Part shown: positions 1 to 9,003 of the stretch, piece by piece
Layout: every line of letters begins with the position of its first letter
Numbering within the stretch: position 1 is the first letter of the stretch
DNA from: Bacillus sp. NEB1478
Lineage (GTDB): Bacteria > Bacillota > Bacilli > Bacillales > Fictibacillaceae
DNA length: 64,000 nucleotides
Direction: 5' to 3'
NCBI RefSeq assembly: GCF_031582965.1
Contig: NZ_CP134049.1
Location: 1,054,001-1,118,000 of the forward strand
Program-made: the position numbers and the translations under genes
Notes under the pieces: generated by a model
Database searches by the model: none
What the model was told of the DNA's origin: nothing
Seen by the model: the letters and a program-made list of their open reading frames with translations, nothing else

Positions 1-32
1 GAGCTTTCATATCATCGGAAGGAGGGTTAGGT

Positions 33-752
33 TTGAAGCTTATTTCCGTTACTGATGAACAAGAATTAAGCAGGACAGCTGCGGAGATTTTATTTTTGAA
101 AATAAAAACCGCAGACAGGTTGGTGCTTGGCCTCCCAACTGGCAATACTCCATTAGGCATGTACCGATACCTTTCGAAATATAGTAATGAATATAAGCAA
201 TCTTTTCATCACGTGTATACGGTGAATTTGGATGAATACGCTGGGTCTGAAACTTATCATAATTATATGGAAAAACATTTTTTTCAAAATGTTGATATCC
301 CTTCTCATCATACACATCTTCCTAATGGTAAAGCAGAGAATCTGGAAAATGAATGTATCCAATACGAAGAATTAATTAAAAAGCTTGGCGGTATTGATGT
401 ACAGGTTTTAGGTATCGGTGAAAATGGACATATCGGTTTTAATGAACCTGGAACAAATTTTGACTCTAGAACGCATGTCGTAAAGCTAACAGAATCGACA
501 CTTCAAGCAAATGCAAAATATTTTACCGATGAAGAGCAGCCCACTCACGCTATTACGATGGGTATTGGATCGATATTGGACAGTAAGGAAATCCTTTTAC
601 TGGCGATCGGGGAACGCAAAGCAAGAGCTGTAAGGGAACTATTGCAAGGTTCATTAAATGAAGAAATTCCTGCTACAGTTTTGACTATGCATCCAAATGT
701 GACTGTGCTTGCAGACAAAGGTGCAAGAATGCTTCTAGATAAGGAGAGTTGA
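33..752 (+). CDS. nagB: Glucosamine-6-phosphate deaminase NagB
   Basis: Converts glucosamine-6-phosphate to fructose-6-phosphate and ammonia in the cytoplasm, the last step of GlcNAc and MurNAc use. The 239-residue protein has the usual family length. It carries the NLDEY segment, the GIGENGHIGFNEPG active-site motif and the sugar-isomerase fold start LPTGNTPLGMYRYL. The start is TTG at 33, preceded by a strong GGAAGGAGGG. It is followed 9 bases later by a GntR regulator, as in nagA-nagB-nagR operons; nagA would lie just outside the window. Identification is firm from family motifs and context. Confidence 0.96.
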   Translation: MKLISVTDEQELSRTAAEILFLKIKTADRLVLGLPTGNTPLGMYRYLSKYSNEYKQSFHHVYTVNLDEYAGSETYHNYMEKHFFQNVDIPSHHTHLPNGKAENLENECIQYEELIKKLGGIDVQVLGIGENGHIGFNEPGTNFDSRTHVVKLTESTLQANAKYFTDEEQPTHAITMGIGSILDSKEILLLAIGERKARAVRELLQGSLNEEIPATVLTMHPNVTVLADKGARMLLDKES

Positions 753-761
753 ATCATTTTT

Positions 762-1484
762 ATGATTATAGATAAAACATCACCAGTACCTCTTTATTAT
801 CAAATTGAAGAGGCGATCAAAAATAAGATTGATAAAGGAGAATGGGAACCAGGCTCAATGATCTCCTCTGAAAGAGAGTTTGCAGAAAACTACGAAGTGA
901 GCCGAATGACAGTTCGTCAAGCAATCAACAACTTAGTCAATGACGGTTATTTGACGAGAAGAAAAGGTAAGGGAACTTTTGTATCCGGTAAAAAAATCGA
1001 ACAAAAATTATTAGGTTTAACAAGTTTTACTGAGGATATGAAAGCGAGAGGATATAATCCAGCTTCTAAACTCGTATCCTTTCAAATCATTCAAGCTAAC
1101 CACCAGATTGCTAAAGTGCTGGAAATATCCCATAACGACGAAATCTATGAAATAAAACGAGTTCGATTAGCAAATGATGTGCCGATGGCGATTGAAACCA
1201 CTTTTGTTCCGGTGCAGCTCATTCATCTGCAAGAGAGTCATTTTCAAGAAGGCTCATTATATTCTCAAGTTGAACAAGCGGGATTTAATATCGATTACGC
1301 GACACAAAGTCTCGAGGCTTCTATTGCACGAGAAAAAGAGAGTGAAATTTTAGAGATTGCCAAAGGAGCACCTGTTTTGCTCATACAAAGACTGACGTAT
1401 TTGACAACTGGCAAGCCTCTCGAAGTAGTTCACTCCGTATACCGTGGAGACCGCTACAAATTTATGATTGATATGAAGCGCTAA
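762..1484 (+). CDS. nagR: GntR/HutC-family regulator, NagR (YvoA) type
   Basis: Predicted transcription factor for amino-sugar genes. Residues 1-75 form a winged-helix GntR domain (SSEREFAENYEVSRMTVRQA recognition segment). Residues 85-240 form a UTRA effector domain of the HutC subfamily. In B. subtilis the orthologue YvoA/NagR senses GlcN-6-P or GlcNAc-6-P and represses nagAB and nagP. It sits directly behind nagB and before murP, so it probably controls this operon. No RpiR-type MurR is present, so NagR may also govern the MurNAc genes; that is inference. I did not find a convincing NagR operator. Confidence 0.9.
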   Translation: MIIDKTSPVPLYYQIEEAIKNKIDKGEWEPGSMISSEREFAENYEVSRMTVRQAINNLVNDGYLTRRKGKGTFVSGKKIEQKLLGLTSFTEDMKARGYNPASKLVSFQIIQANHQIAKVLEISHNDEIYEIKRVRLANDVPMAIETTFVPVQLIHLQESHFQEGSLYSQVEQAGFNIDYATQSLEASIAREKESEILEIAKGAPVLLIQRLTYLTTGKPLEVVHSVYRGDRYKFMIDMKR

Positions 1485-1506
1485 ACTCAAGCGTTTTATA
1501 TAAAAA

Positions 1507-1520
1507 TGAAAGCGATTACA
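1507..1520. promoter_or_regulatory. Catabolite responsive element (cre) before murP
   Basis: TGAAAGCGATTACA matches the CcpA operator consensus TGWNANCGNTNWCA at every defined position. It lies 18 bases before the murP start, between nagR and murP. CcpA bound here would act as a road-block or internal repressor and would reduce the PTS genes when preferred sugars are present. Confidence 0.8.
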
Positions 1521-1537
1521 AAAGGGGGAAGGAAAAA

Positions 1538-2911
1538 ATGGGGAAAGAGCAGCAAATGGCGACAAGCATCATAGAAAATCTCGGCGGCGCATCAAACATT
1601 AAAACGTTGATGCACTGTATGACAAGAATCAGGGTAAACCTACATGACTCATCTAAAGTGAATTTAGCAGGATTAAAAGATGTGGATGGCGTGTTAGGTG
1701 TTGTAGAAGATGATACGCTTCAAATTATCGTTGGTCCTGGAATTGTGAACAGAGTAACACTGGCGATGAGTGATGAAACAGGCATGAATATTCATTCTGT
1801 TGATGAAACGAACCCGATGGACCTTGAGCAGATGGCACGCATGAACAAAGATGCCCTCAATAAGAAAAACGCAACACCATTTAAGCAATTTTTACGTAAA
1901 ATTGCGAGTATCTTTATTCCGTTAATTCCGGCAATCGTAGCTTCTGGTTTAATCGCAGGAATCACGAACGTAGCATTAAGACTGGATGCAAACCCAGAAT
2001 CTTCATTCATTCAAATGTTAGGCTTGATTGGTTGGGGAGTATTTGGTTATTTGGCAGTATTTGTAGGGATAAACACTGCAAAAGAATTTGGGGGTACTCC
2101 TGCTTTAGGGGGAGCTGCTGGTATTCTGCTTATCAACCCAGGTCTTGCTAACATCAAGCTTTTTGGTGAGGCTTTAGTAGTTGGACGGGGCGGATTAATT
2201 GGTGTTATGCTTGCAGCTATTTTAATAGCCTTTTTAGAAAAACGAATTCGTAAATTTGTTCCCGCAGCTATTGATATTATCGTTACACCAACACTTGCGT
2301 TATTAATCACAGGATTTGCTACATTATACATTCTTCAGCCTGTAGGCGGATTCTTATCGGATCTAATCACAAAAGGATTGTTGAACTTAATTGATATTGG
2401 CGGTGTTTTCTCTGGACTTATTTTAGCAGGTACATTCTTGCCGCTGGTTGTAACAGGACTTCACCAAGGGCTAACTCCTGTTCATATGGAGCTTATCAAC
2501 TCAATTGGTGATGACCCACTCTTACCAATCCTTGCAATGGGTGGAGCAGGGCAAGTTGGTGCTGCATTCGCGATTTACTTTAAAACGAAAAATCAAAGAC
2601 TTCGCAAAGTTATCAAAGGTGGTCTTCCTGTAGGTATGCTAGGAATTGGTGAGCCATTAATTTTTGGGGTAACACTGCCGCTTGGCCGTCCTTTCTTAAC
2701 CGCTTGTTTAGGAGCAGCTATTGGCGGAGCATTCCAAGCCTTCTTTAAAGTAGCAACAATTGCGATTGGTGTATCTGGTATTCCGCTTGTGTTCTTAGTT
2801 AATACCAATCAGATGCTGCTTTATATTGTAGGATTAGTAATCGCTTATATCTTTGGATTTATCTTCACATGGACATTTGGATTTAAAGAAAGTATGGCAA
2901 AAGACATTTAA
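1538..2911 (+). CDS. murP: PTS transporter EIIBC, N-acetylmuramic acid (or MurNAc-GlcNAc) type
   Basis: Imports and phosphorylates MurNAc or MurNAc-GlcNAc through the PTS. Residues 1-90 are an EIIB domain of the glucose/sucrose superfamily with the phospho-cysteine C27 in LMHCMTRIRV. Residues 110-455 are a polytopic EIIC domain. There is no EIIA domain, so phosphate must come from a EIIA encoded elsewhere, as is known for MurP. Length 457 is close to B. subtilis MurP. The MurNAc assignment rests on the neighbours mupG and murQ; sequence alone would leave sucrose or trehalose open. It is a membrane protein. Confidence 0.88.
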   Translation: MGKEQQMATSIIENLGGASNIKTLMHCMTRIRVNLHDSSKVNLAGLKDVDGVLGVVEDDTLQIIVGPGIVNRVTLAMSDETGMNIHSVDETNPMDLEQMARMNKDALNKKNATPFKQFLRKIASIFIPLIPAIVASGLIAGITNVALRLDANPESSFIQMLGLIGWGVFGYLAVFVGINTAKEFGGTPALGGAAGILLINPGLANIKLFGEALVVGRGGLIGVMLAAILIAFLEKRIRKFVPAAIDIIVTPTLALLITGFATLYILQPVGGFLSDLITKGLLNLIDIGGVFSGLILAGTFLPLVVTGLHQGLTPVHMELINSIGDDPLLPILAMGGAGQVGAAFAIYFKTKNQRLRKVIKGGLPVGMLGIGEPLIFGVTLPLGRPFLTACLGAAIGGAFQAFFKVATIAIGVSGIPLVFLVNTNQMLLYIVGLVIAYIFGFIFTWTFGFKESMAKDI

Positions 2912-2922
2912 ACAGGAGTTGA

Positions 2923-3990
2923 ATGCCTTTGTGTTTAGGAATATCCATATATTTAAGTGAACCAGAATCTTTTAACTCAAACTGGATTGAGAAGTGTGCA
3001 AAAAATGGATTTCAATATATTTTCACTTCTTTACACATTCCTGAAGAAAAAGATGAACGTATTACGTTTACGAAAAAAGTTAAAAACCTAGGTGATATAG
3101 CTCAAACCGTTCACATGGATGTAATGGCTGATCTATCACCAGCTTCTCTTGAACGTTTGGGTTTAGAGTTTCAGGAACTTCCGATTCTTAAGGAATGGGG
3201 TATTACAGGAGTCAGATTGGATTATGGGTTTACAGCTAAGCAGATTGCTTGGCTGTCCCATTTTCTAAAAGTTGGTCTGAATGCAAGTACCATTGATGCA
3301 GATCAGCTGAAAGAACTTGTTAACGAAGGGCTTGATACGAGCCAAGCTGAAGCGTGTCATAATTTTTATCCAAAGCCTTTTACAGGTATCTCTAAACTTG
3401 CACTTAGGGAACGTAATGAGATGTTTCATCGTTATGGAATGAAAACGATGGCATTTATTCCGGGTGATCAAAAACTTAGAGGACCACTGCAGGAAAGGCT
3501 GCCGACCATTGAAGATCATCGAAACATAACCCCTTTAGAGTCAGCATTAGAATTAAAGGAACTTGGAACTGATAAGATTTGTGCAGGAGATATTAGCCTA
3601 TCCGATCATTCGGTCCAGGAACTAAATTATTTAACAGAACAAGTTATCCTGATTTATGTAAAGTTTAGGAAAAACTACCAAAGTTTCTATCATACCGTTC
3701 ACACAAATCGCCTGGATGCGGCGCAATATGTGATACGATCTGCTACATCGAGAGAAAAAAATAATCAGTATAAACCGGAATCCTATACGGATGACTATTT
3801 TAACGAGGGCGATATTACGGTTGATAACATGCTGTATGGGAGGTATTCTGGTGAACTCCAGATATGCTTACAGAGGCTGCCTGCGAACAAAAAGGTAAAT
3901 TGTGCAGGTAAGGTTTGTAAAGAAAGTAAGCCATTGCTCAAATTTATACGTGGCGGGAGAAAGTTTATCCTTTTACCAAAAGATTGTTAA
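2923..3990 (+). CDS. mupG: DUF871 protein, probable 6-phospho-N-acetylmuramidase MupG
   Basis: Belongs to the DUF871 TIM-barrel family with a small C-terminal beta domain. MupG of Staphylococcus aureus hydrolyses MurNAc-6P-GlcNAc, the product of MurP uptake. The start of the barrel is visible as GISIYLSEP, with the conserved strand VMADLSP and the NFYPKPFTGIS segment. Family members usually begin close to GISIYL, and the AGGAG at 2914 sits only 4 bases from the ATG at 2923. The TTG at 2932 may therefore be the real start (352 residues). The order murP-mupG-murQ matches the staphylococcal recycling operon. Confidence 0.88.
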   Translation: MPLCLGISIYLSEPESFNSNWIEKCAKNGFQYIFTSLHIPEEKDERITFTKKVKNLGDIAQTVHMDVMADLSPASLERLGLEFQELPILKEWGITGVRLDYGFTAKQIAWLSHFLKVGLNASTIDADQLKELVNEGLDTSQAEACHNFYPKPFTGISKLALRERNEMFHRYGMKTMAFIPGDQKLRGPLQERLPTIEDHRNITPLESALELKELGTDKICAGDISLSDHSVQELNYLTEQVILIYVKFRKNYQSFYHTVHTNRLDAAQYVIRSATSREKNNQYKPESYTDDYFNEGDITVDNMLYGRYSGELQICLQRLPANKKVNCAGKVCKESKPLLKFIRGGRKFILLPKDC

Positions 3991-4027
3991 CGGTAACTTA
4001 AACAGTGCAGCATGAAGGGAGATCAAA

Positions 4028-4933
4028 ATGGATTTAACAAAATTGGCTACGGAGAGAAGAAATCCGGATACGTTGAATATCGACGAACTTTCTGCTTTAG
4101 AAGTAGTCAAAAAAATACATGAAGCTGACCTGCAAGTAGCCAGTTGTATTACACCTGTTTTAAAGGAAATCAGCATCGTTGCCGAAAAAGTAGTCGAAGC
4201 GTTTGAAAATGCCGGAAGATTGCTGTATATCGGTGCAGGAACGAGCGGGCGTCTTGGAGTATTGGATGCATCAGAATGTCCCCCGACATATGGAACCGAT
4301 CCTAAGTTGGTCGTAGGTCTCATTGCAGGCGGCGAATACGCGCTTCGAAATGCGATTGAAGGTGCAGAAGATGATGCTGATTTAGGGAAAAGGGACCTTC
4401 AAAATGAAAATATTACTGAAAAAGATGTGGTAGTTGCAATTGCAGCATCAGGAAGAACGCCATATTGTCTTGGAGCTATGGAATATGCAAAGCAGCAGGG
4501 AGCACATACAGCAGCTTTAGTATGTTCTATGAATTCGCCGATGGAAAAGCTGGCTGATACAAGTTTAGTAGTAGTGCCAGGCCCTGAAGTGGTTACGGGA
4601 TCAACGCGTATGAAAGCAGGAACGGTTCAAAAGCTTGTGTTAAACATGATATCTACAACAAGCATGATTAAGTGGGGGAAAGTGTACAGCAATCTTATGG
4701 TTGACGTACAGCCTACGAATGAAAAGCTTAGGCAGCGTGCAAGAAATATTATTATAGAGGCAACGGGTGTCACTGAAAATGAAGCTGAAAAAGCACTGTT
4801 AGATCAAAACGGAAATACGAAAGCAGCCATTTTTCAGCTGATTACAGGTGTCTCAGCGGATGAAGCAAAAGGATATATAGAACAGCATCATGGCAGATTG
4901 AAAGATGCGATAAAAATGTATTCTCAAAAATGA
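4028..4933 (+). CDS. murQ: N-acetylmuramic acid 6-phosphate etherase MurQ
   Basis: Cleaves the lactyl ether of MurNAc-6P to give GlcNAc-6P and D-lactate. The 301-residue protein has an SIS domain with the family signature GTSGRLGVLDASECPPTYGT at residues 71-90. The two catalytic glutamates known from E. coli (E83 and E114) are at the same positions here. The good AAGGGAG site precedes the ATG at 4028. It lies between mupG and the GlcNAc PTS gene, so the operon carries MurNAc-disaccharide to GlcNAc-6P and GlcN. Firm call. Confidence 0.97.
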   Translation: MDLTKLATERRNPDTLNIDELSALEVVKKIHEADLQVASCITPVLKEISIVAEKVVEAFENAGRLLYIGAGTSGRLGVLDASECPPTYGTDPKLVVGLIAGGEYALRNAIEGAEDDADLGKRDLQNENITEKDVVVAIAASGRTPYCLGAMEYAKQQGAHTAALVCSMNSPMEKLADTSLVVVPGPEVVTGSTRMKAGTVQKLVLNMISTTSMIKWGKVYSNLMVDVQPTNEKLRQRARNIIIEATGVTENEAEKALLDQNGNTKAAIFQLITGVSADEAKGYIEQHHGRLKDAIKMYSQK

Positions 4934-4948
4934 AAGGGGTAGGTTGTC

Positions 4949-6352
4949 ATGTTAGGGTTCTTACAACGAATAGGCCGGGCGCTTATGCTTCCAATCGCTG
5001 TTCTTCCTGCAGCTGGTTTATTGCTGCGTTTTGGTCAGCCAGACTTGCTGGACATTCCATTTTTAGCGGCAGCGGGTAACGCAATATTTGGTCATTTGGC
5101 ACTTATCTTTGCGATTGGTGTAGCTGTAGGTATAGCAAAAGACAGTAATGGTGCAGCTGGACTTTCTGGAGCTATTGGATATTTTGTATTAACTGAAGGC
5201 GGAAAATCATTCGCGGAAACCGTAATGAAAACAAAAGAATTTGATATGTCGGTACTCGGAGGAATTCTGGCAGGTGTAATTGCAGGGCTATTATATAATA
5301 AATACAGTAATACAAAACTCCCAGATTGGCTTTCTTTCTTTGGAGGCAAACGTTTTGTACCGATTATAACGGCAGGAACGATGGTTCTTTTAGCATTAGT
5401 GTTTGGAGTCGTTTGGCCATACATTCAAATGGGATTAGAGAATGTCGGTGAGTGGATTACAAGCGCCGGGGCTATAGGTGCTGGTATTTTTGGATTCTTT
5501 AACCGCTTATTGATTCCGTTAGGACTTCACCATGTATTAAATAGTTTCTTATGGTTTGTATATGGGGAATTTACAGGAGAAAACGGAAAAGTAACTGGAG
5601 ATTTATGGCGTTTCTTTGCCGATGATCCGAAGGCAGGATTCTATATGGCAGGGTTCTTCCCTGTAATGATGTTTGGGTTGCCAGCTGCATGTTTAGCGAT
5701 GATTCATACAGCAAAAAAACATCGTAAAGCAGCAGTAGCGGGAATGCTTGGAAGTATGGCACTTACTTCTTTTGTAACAGGTATTACTGAACCTATCGAA
5801 TTCGCATTTATGTTTTTATCACCTCTTCTTTATGTAATTCATGCAGTATTAACCGCGATTTCGATGTCAGTTGCCGTATTGTTTGATATTCATCATGGAT
5901 TTACATTCTCAGCAGGAGCACTAGATTACTTCTTAAATATTAAGAAGGCTCATAACGGATGGCTTCTGCTGCCGATCGGTGCTGTTTATTTTGTACTCTA
6001 TTATGTTGTGTTCCGATATGTAATTGTAAAACTAGATTTAAAGACTCCAGGGCGTGAAGACGAGGATATCGTTGAAGCAGAAGCGGCGGCAACAACTACA
6101 ACTGCTAATGAAAAGTATGATGCTGCGGCAAATGCCTATTTAGCTGCATTAGGCGGAAAAGAAAACATCGTATTGTTAGAAAACTGTATCACTCGGCTAC
6201 GTTTGCAGATTAACGATATAACGAAAGTAGACGAAGATGCTCTTAAAAAAGCTGGATCAAAAGGGCTGATCAAATTAAACAACCAAAACATTCAAGTTGT
6301 AGTAGGTTCAGAAGTCGAACCGATAGCTGATAGTATGAGAGAGAAGTTATAA
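4949..6352 (+). CDS. nagP: PTS EIICB, N-acetylglucosamine-specific
   Basis: Imports and phosphorylates GlcNAc. The N-terminal part (about 1-360) is an EIIC domain beginning LQRIGRALMLPIAVLPAAGL, typical of glucose/GlcNAc permeases. A short linker rich in Ala, Glu and Thr follows. Residues about 385-467 are EIIB with the phospho-cysteine at 413 (LLENCITRLRL). No EIIA is fused. The gene starts 15 bases after murQ behind AAAGGGG and ends the operon at a strong terminator. Glucose cannot be excluded by sequence, but nagB/nagR/murQ neighbours favour GlcNAc. Confidence 0.9.
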   Translation: MLGFLQRIGRALMLPIAVLPAAGLLLRFGQPDLLDIPFLAAAGNAIFGHLALIFAIGVAVGIAKDSNGAAGLSGAIGYFVLTEGGKSFAETVMKTKEFDMSVLGGILAGVIAGLLYNKYSNTKLPDWLSFFGGKRFVPIITAGTMVLLALVFGVVWPYIQMGLENVGEWITSAGAIGAGIFGFFNRLLIPLGLHHVLNSFLWFVYGEFTGENGKVTGDLWRFFADDPKAGFYMAGFFPVMMFGLPAACLAMIHTAKKHRKAAVAGMLGSMALTSFVTGITEPIEFAFMFLSPLLYVIHAVLTAISMSVAVLFDIHHGFTFSAGALDYFLNIKKAHNGWLLLPIGAVYFVLYYVVFRYVIVKLDLKTPGREDEDIVEAEAAATTTTANEKYDAAANAYLAALGGKENIVLLENCITRLRLQINDITKVDEDALKKAGSKGLIKLNNQNIQVVVGSEVEPIADSMREKL

Positions 6353-6354
6353 AG

Positions 6355-6390
6355 AAAGAGGGAGTCTCCGGTGGGAGATTCCCTCTTTTA
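6355..6390 (+). terminator. Terminator of the amino-sugar operon
   Basis: A stem of AAAGAGGGA plus GTCTCC pairs with GGAGAT plus TCCCTCTTT (15 pairs, one G-U) around a short loop and is followed by TTTTA. It closes the nagB to nagP transcript. Confidence 0.9.
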
Positions 6391-6398
6391 ATCTAGTA

Positions 6399-6548
6399 TT
6401 ATGCGTTCCAGTACCCATTAATTGGTGCGTTAGACGCATACCCGTACGGAGATGGATAAACACAGCAGCATCCATTCCCTCCATAGGAAACGGCTCCGAC
6501 AATAATGAGCAGGACGAATAGTACTACTATAAGCGTAAAACTAGACAT
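6399..6548 (-). CDS. YjcZ-family tiny sporulation membrane protein
   Basis: A 49-residue protein starting MSSFTLIVVLFVLLIIVGAV, one transmembrane helix followed by a Gly/Cys/Tyr-rich tail (YGGNGCCCVYP). This is the layout of the YjcZ sporulation family of Bacillaceae, whose members are made in sporulating cells. The start at 6548 has AGGAG 8 bases upstream; a longer in-frame reading lacks such a site. It stands alone, facing the end of nagP. Family call is good; function is unknown. Confidence 0.82.
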   Translation of the reverse strand: MSSFTLIVVLFVLLIIVGAVSYGGNGCCCVYPSPYGYASNAPINGYWNA

Positions 6549-6679
6549 GGTTTCACTCCTCTTCTTGCACTGTGAGAAGCCGGTTTCTCTCCTCAACTTA
6601 TCTTATGCAAGTAGGATAAGCATAGAAACGGTGATAATAGCGGATTTCTTGAAACAATGTCTCTTTCTTTGTCTGAAAA

Positions 6680-7354
6680 TTATTTGTAAGCTTCATCAAG
6701 CGTGATGAATAAGTAATCTACTAAATTAGCTTTCGCAAACATTTTCACTTCATATACGCCGCCGATATTATTCCAGACATAAGCAGTATCAGTGTCTGTT
6801 GTCTCTTCAGCATCTGTTGGCAGTCCTGCAAGTTCAAGAGCCTTTACTCTTTCCTCATCATCATCAAAAGGAATTTCCAGATCTGCAACTGAATATAAGA
6901 GTCGGGCAGCTTTACCTTGGACAAAAGTGACCGCATACTTTTCATTTTCATAATAATGTACAACAGCAGGAACAAAATTAGATGTTCCTGAATAACGGAA
7001 TTTAATATCCTCAGATTTTTGAGGCTGACCTAATTTGTCGCTAATTTGCTTTTCGGTTAAATTAGCCAGTTCGCTGGCTACAAATTCGTGATCATTTGTT
7101 AAGTAGTCTTTTTCTTCTTCACCATCAGCATTAGTTGTATCTGACTCTTCGTTTGTAGCCGTTTCCTCAGATTGATTGGCAGAAGCTTCAGCAGTCTTTT
7201 CTTCTTTTTGAGAAGAAGTAGAAGATGAAGAATCCTTTTTGTTTCCATCTTCAGCTTGAACAGCCGATTGGTCTTTTGGCTTTGCCTCATCTTTAGAGCA
7301 TGCAGAAATGACTAATGATACAGCACAACACATAAGCAATATAAGTTTTTTCAT
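6680..7354 (-). CDS. Secreted lipoprotein of unknown function
   Basis: A 224-residue protein with a lipoprotein signal peptide: MKKLILLMCC, a hydrophobic core and the lipobox VISAC, with the lipidated Cys near residue 19. A low-complexity Glu/Ser/Thr/Lys linker covers about 20-80. A folded domain covers 85-224 with KQISDKLGQPQKSEDI and FVPAVVHYYENEKYAVTF, which resembles domains of the DUF4309/YjgB sort, but I am not sure of the family. The Met at 7354 is better spaced from GAGGG than the Met one codon upstream. Expressed alone, probably surface-anchored. Confidence 0.8.
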   Translation of the reverse strand: MKKLILLMCCAVSLVISACSKDEAKPKDQSAVQAEDGNKKDSSSSTSSQKEEKTAEASANQSEETATNEESDTTNADGEEEKDYLTNDHEFVASELANLTEKQISDKLGQPQKSEDIKFRYSGTSNFVPAVVHYYENEKYAVTFVQGKAARLLYSVADLEIPFDDDEERVKALELAGLPTDAEETTDTDTAYVWNNIGGVYEVKMFAKANLVDYLFITLDEAYK

Positions 7355-7653
7355 CATTATCCCTCTTTATGTAAATCTTTTTTTAAAAGCAGATAACAAT
7401 AATGTTAACAAAATTAATACTAAATTCATAATGAAAAGTTTGACAGTTTAAGAAACATATTGAGATGAAAGAATAGTATGGTATTTAAGAGCCCAGTAAT
7501 ATCATAAGTTATTAATAAATGGAATTCTGTGGTTACAATAAATTTTAGGGAATATTTCAATTTATTAACAAATCGTATGAAAAATCATCTACAATATTAA
7601 GTAGCCATCCGTTCTAAAGTTCATAAATGATTTTAAAGGCAGGGGTGAATAGG

Positions 7654-8298
7654 ATGCAATATATTGTTTATGATTTAGAGATGACAAACAGGCTGTCGGA
7701 GATTATAGAAATTGGTGCGGTACGAATGCGTATCATCAATGGGGAATTGGTTCAGATCGATACTTTTCAATCATTTGTACAGCCTAAAATGGATAAGTTG
7801 AATTCACGGATCACGAACTTAACAGGGATAACGAAACGTGATTTAATATCTGCGCCTTCCTATACCGATGCCATACAAAGCTTCCGTTCATGGATAGGAC
7901 CTGATGAATACTATTTATGTTCTTGGGGACCAGAAGATAAGTGGGCGTTAATTACAGATTGTACTTTTCACAAATCAGATATTGAATGGATCGTTAATCA
8001 TAATGATCTCCAATTTCACTTTAGTATGCTGCATGACAGTGAAAAGGGATTTCGTTTTGGTTTGTCAAGGGCACTTCAAACCATTCAGCTCACATACGAA
8101 GGTTCTAAACATCGTGCTTTGGATGATGCTATTAATACTGCAATCATTCTTAAGAAAATCTTTAATAAAATCGAGTGTATTAAGAATGCAAAATCTTTTT
8201 TAGAGTCTAAACTCTTTGAACCTGAAAAGCTAGTATACAAAACGAAAACCGAAGAAGATGTATCACCATTTGCTTCATTACAAAAGTTATTTAACTAA
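7654..8298 (+). CDS. DEDD-family 3'-5' exonuclease, KapD/DnaQ-like
   Basis: A 214-residue protein of the RNase T/DnaQ superfamily. Exo I is YDLEMT (D7 and E9). The Exo II region is SWGPEDKWAL. Exo III is HRALDDA with the H-x4-D pattern, so the metal-binding residues are complete. The ATG at 7654 follows AGGGGTG. KapD of B. subtilis, an inhibitor of the KinA sporulation pathway, has the same single-domain form, but I cannot show that this is its orthologue. The 300 bases upstream hold no gene and no structure I recognise. Confidence 0.82.
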   Translation: MQYIVYDLEMTNRLSEIIEIGAVRMRIINGELVQIDTFQSFVQPKMDKLNSRITNLTGITKRDLISAPSYTDAIQSFRSWIGPDEYYLCSWGPEDKWALITDCTFHKSDIEWIVNHNDLQFHFSMLHDSEKGFRFGLSRALQTIQLTYEGSKHRALDDAINTAIILKKIFNKIECIKNAKSFLESKLFEPEKLVYKTKTEEDVSPFASLQKLFN

Positions 8299-8378
8299 AG
8301 TATTTTTTCATTTTTTTGTAAAGTTGTGAATATTTCCCGATTACACAATAAAACATACTAGGACTTTTTCCTTGTTGA

Positions 8379-8457
8379 TTCGACCTTATTCGACATAAAC
8401 GCATAGGTATAATGGGTTAATAACCATAAAAAGTAAGATATGTCGTCATTTGACGAA
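8379..8457 (+). promoter_or_regulatory. Possible Spo0A boxes and promoter before the 75-residue gene
   Basis: TTCGACC (8379-8385) and TTCGACA (8389-8395) are tandem matches, 10 bases apart, to the 0A box (TGNCGAA read on the other strand). A TATAAT at 8408-8413 follows. A third box, TGACGAA at 8451-8457, lies inside the small palindrome TCGTCATTTGACGA. No good -35 is seen, as at Spo0A-activated promoters. Function is inferred from motif matches only. Confidence 0.45.
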
Positions 8458-8517
8458 TTGTTTTTGTAGGAAAATGACCTTAGTATCGTTAATAATGGTA
8501 GTAGGGGGTGTTTATTG

Positions 8518-8745
8518 GTGAACACTACATATTTTATTACCAATAAAAATAATCAATTGCTTGAATTGTTAAATACCATTGATTATTGCTTAATGGATTC
8601 AAGGCTGGAGGAAGTGGATACGTTAATCCGTCTTAAAGAAGAACTAGTAGCGAATGATGGCATACATATTACCCCGGAGCAGATTAATAATATAGTCGCT
8701 GTATTATTATCATTTGTTCCAATGACCGTAAAAGAAGTAGGGTAA
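8518..8745 (+). CDS. Small protein of unknown function (75 residues)
   Basis: Reads MNTTYFITNKNNQLLELLNT and continues as two or three predicted helices, with PEQINNIVAVLLSFVP near the end. No transmembrane segment and no family that I recognise; it lacks the SQELD motif of Spo0E-type phosphatases. AGGGGGTG ends 7 bases before the GTG at 8518 (a TTG one codon earlier is possible). It has its own terminator and possible Spo0A boxes upstream, which hints at a role at the onset of sporulation. Confidence 0.72.
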   Translation: MNTTYFITNKNNQLLELLNTIDYCLMDSRLEEVDTLIRLKEELVANDGIHITPEQINNIVAVLLSFVPMTVKEVG

Positions 8746-8768
8746 GCCTTTAAGACGGGAACCATTCT

Positions 8769-8797
8769 GAACCTCTTGGGGAGAGGTTCTTTTTTTA
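8769..8797 (+). terminator. Terminator after the 75-residue gene
   Basis: GAACCTCT and AGAGGTTC form a perfect 8-bp stem around a 5-base loop, followed by eight T residues. The next 200 bases before the GGDEF gene contain no gene. Confidence 0.88.
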
Positions 8798-9003
8798 TGC
8801 TGCTTTTGCTCTTATTGCTCATTCTCATCATTGATTAAGAATGCGAAAACAACTTTTTATACTTAACTACATTTCGGAGCTCTCATTTTGTATATGGGGG
8901 TTCTTTTATTTTTATGGAAAAAGAAGGAGTAATTTACTATACTTGTATTAAGATTCAGAATTTTTGAGTATTTATATGATGGAAATGTTGAGGAGACCTT
9001 ATT

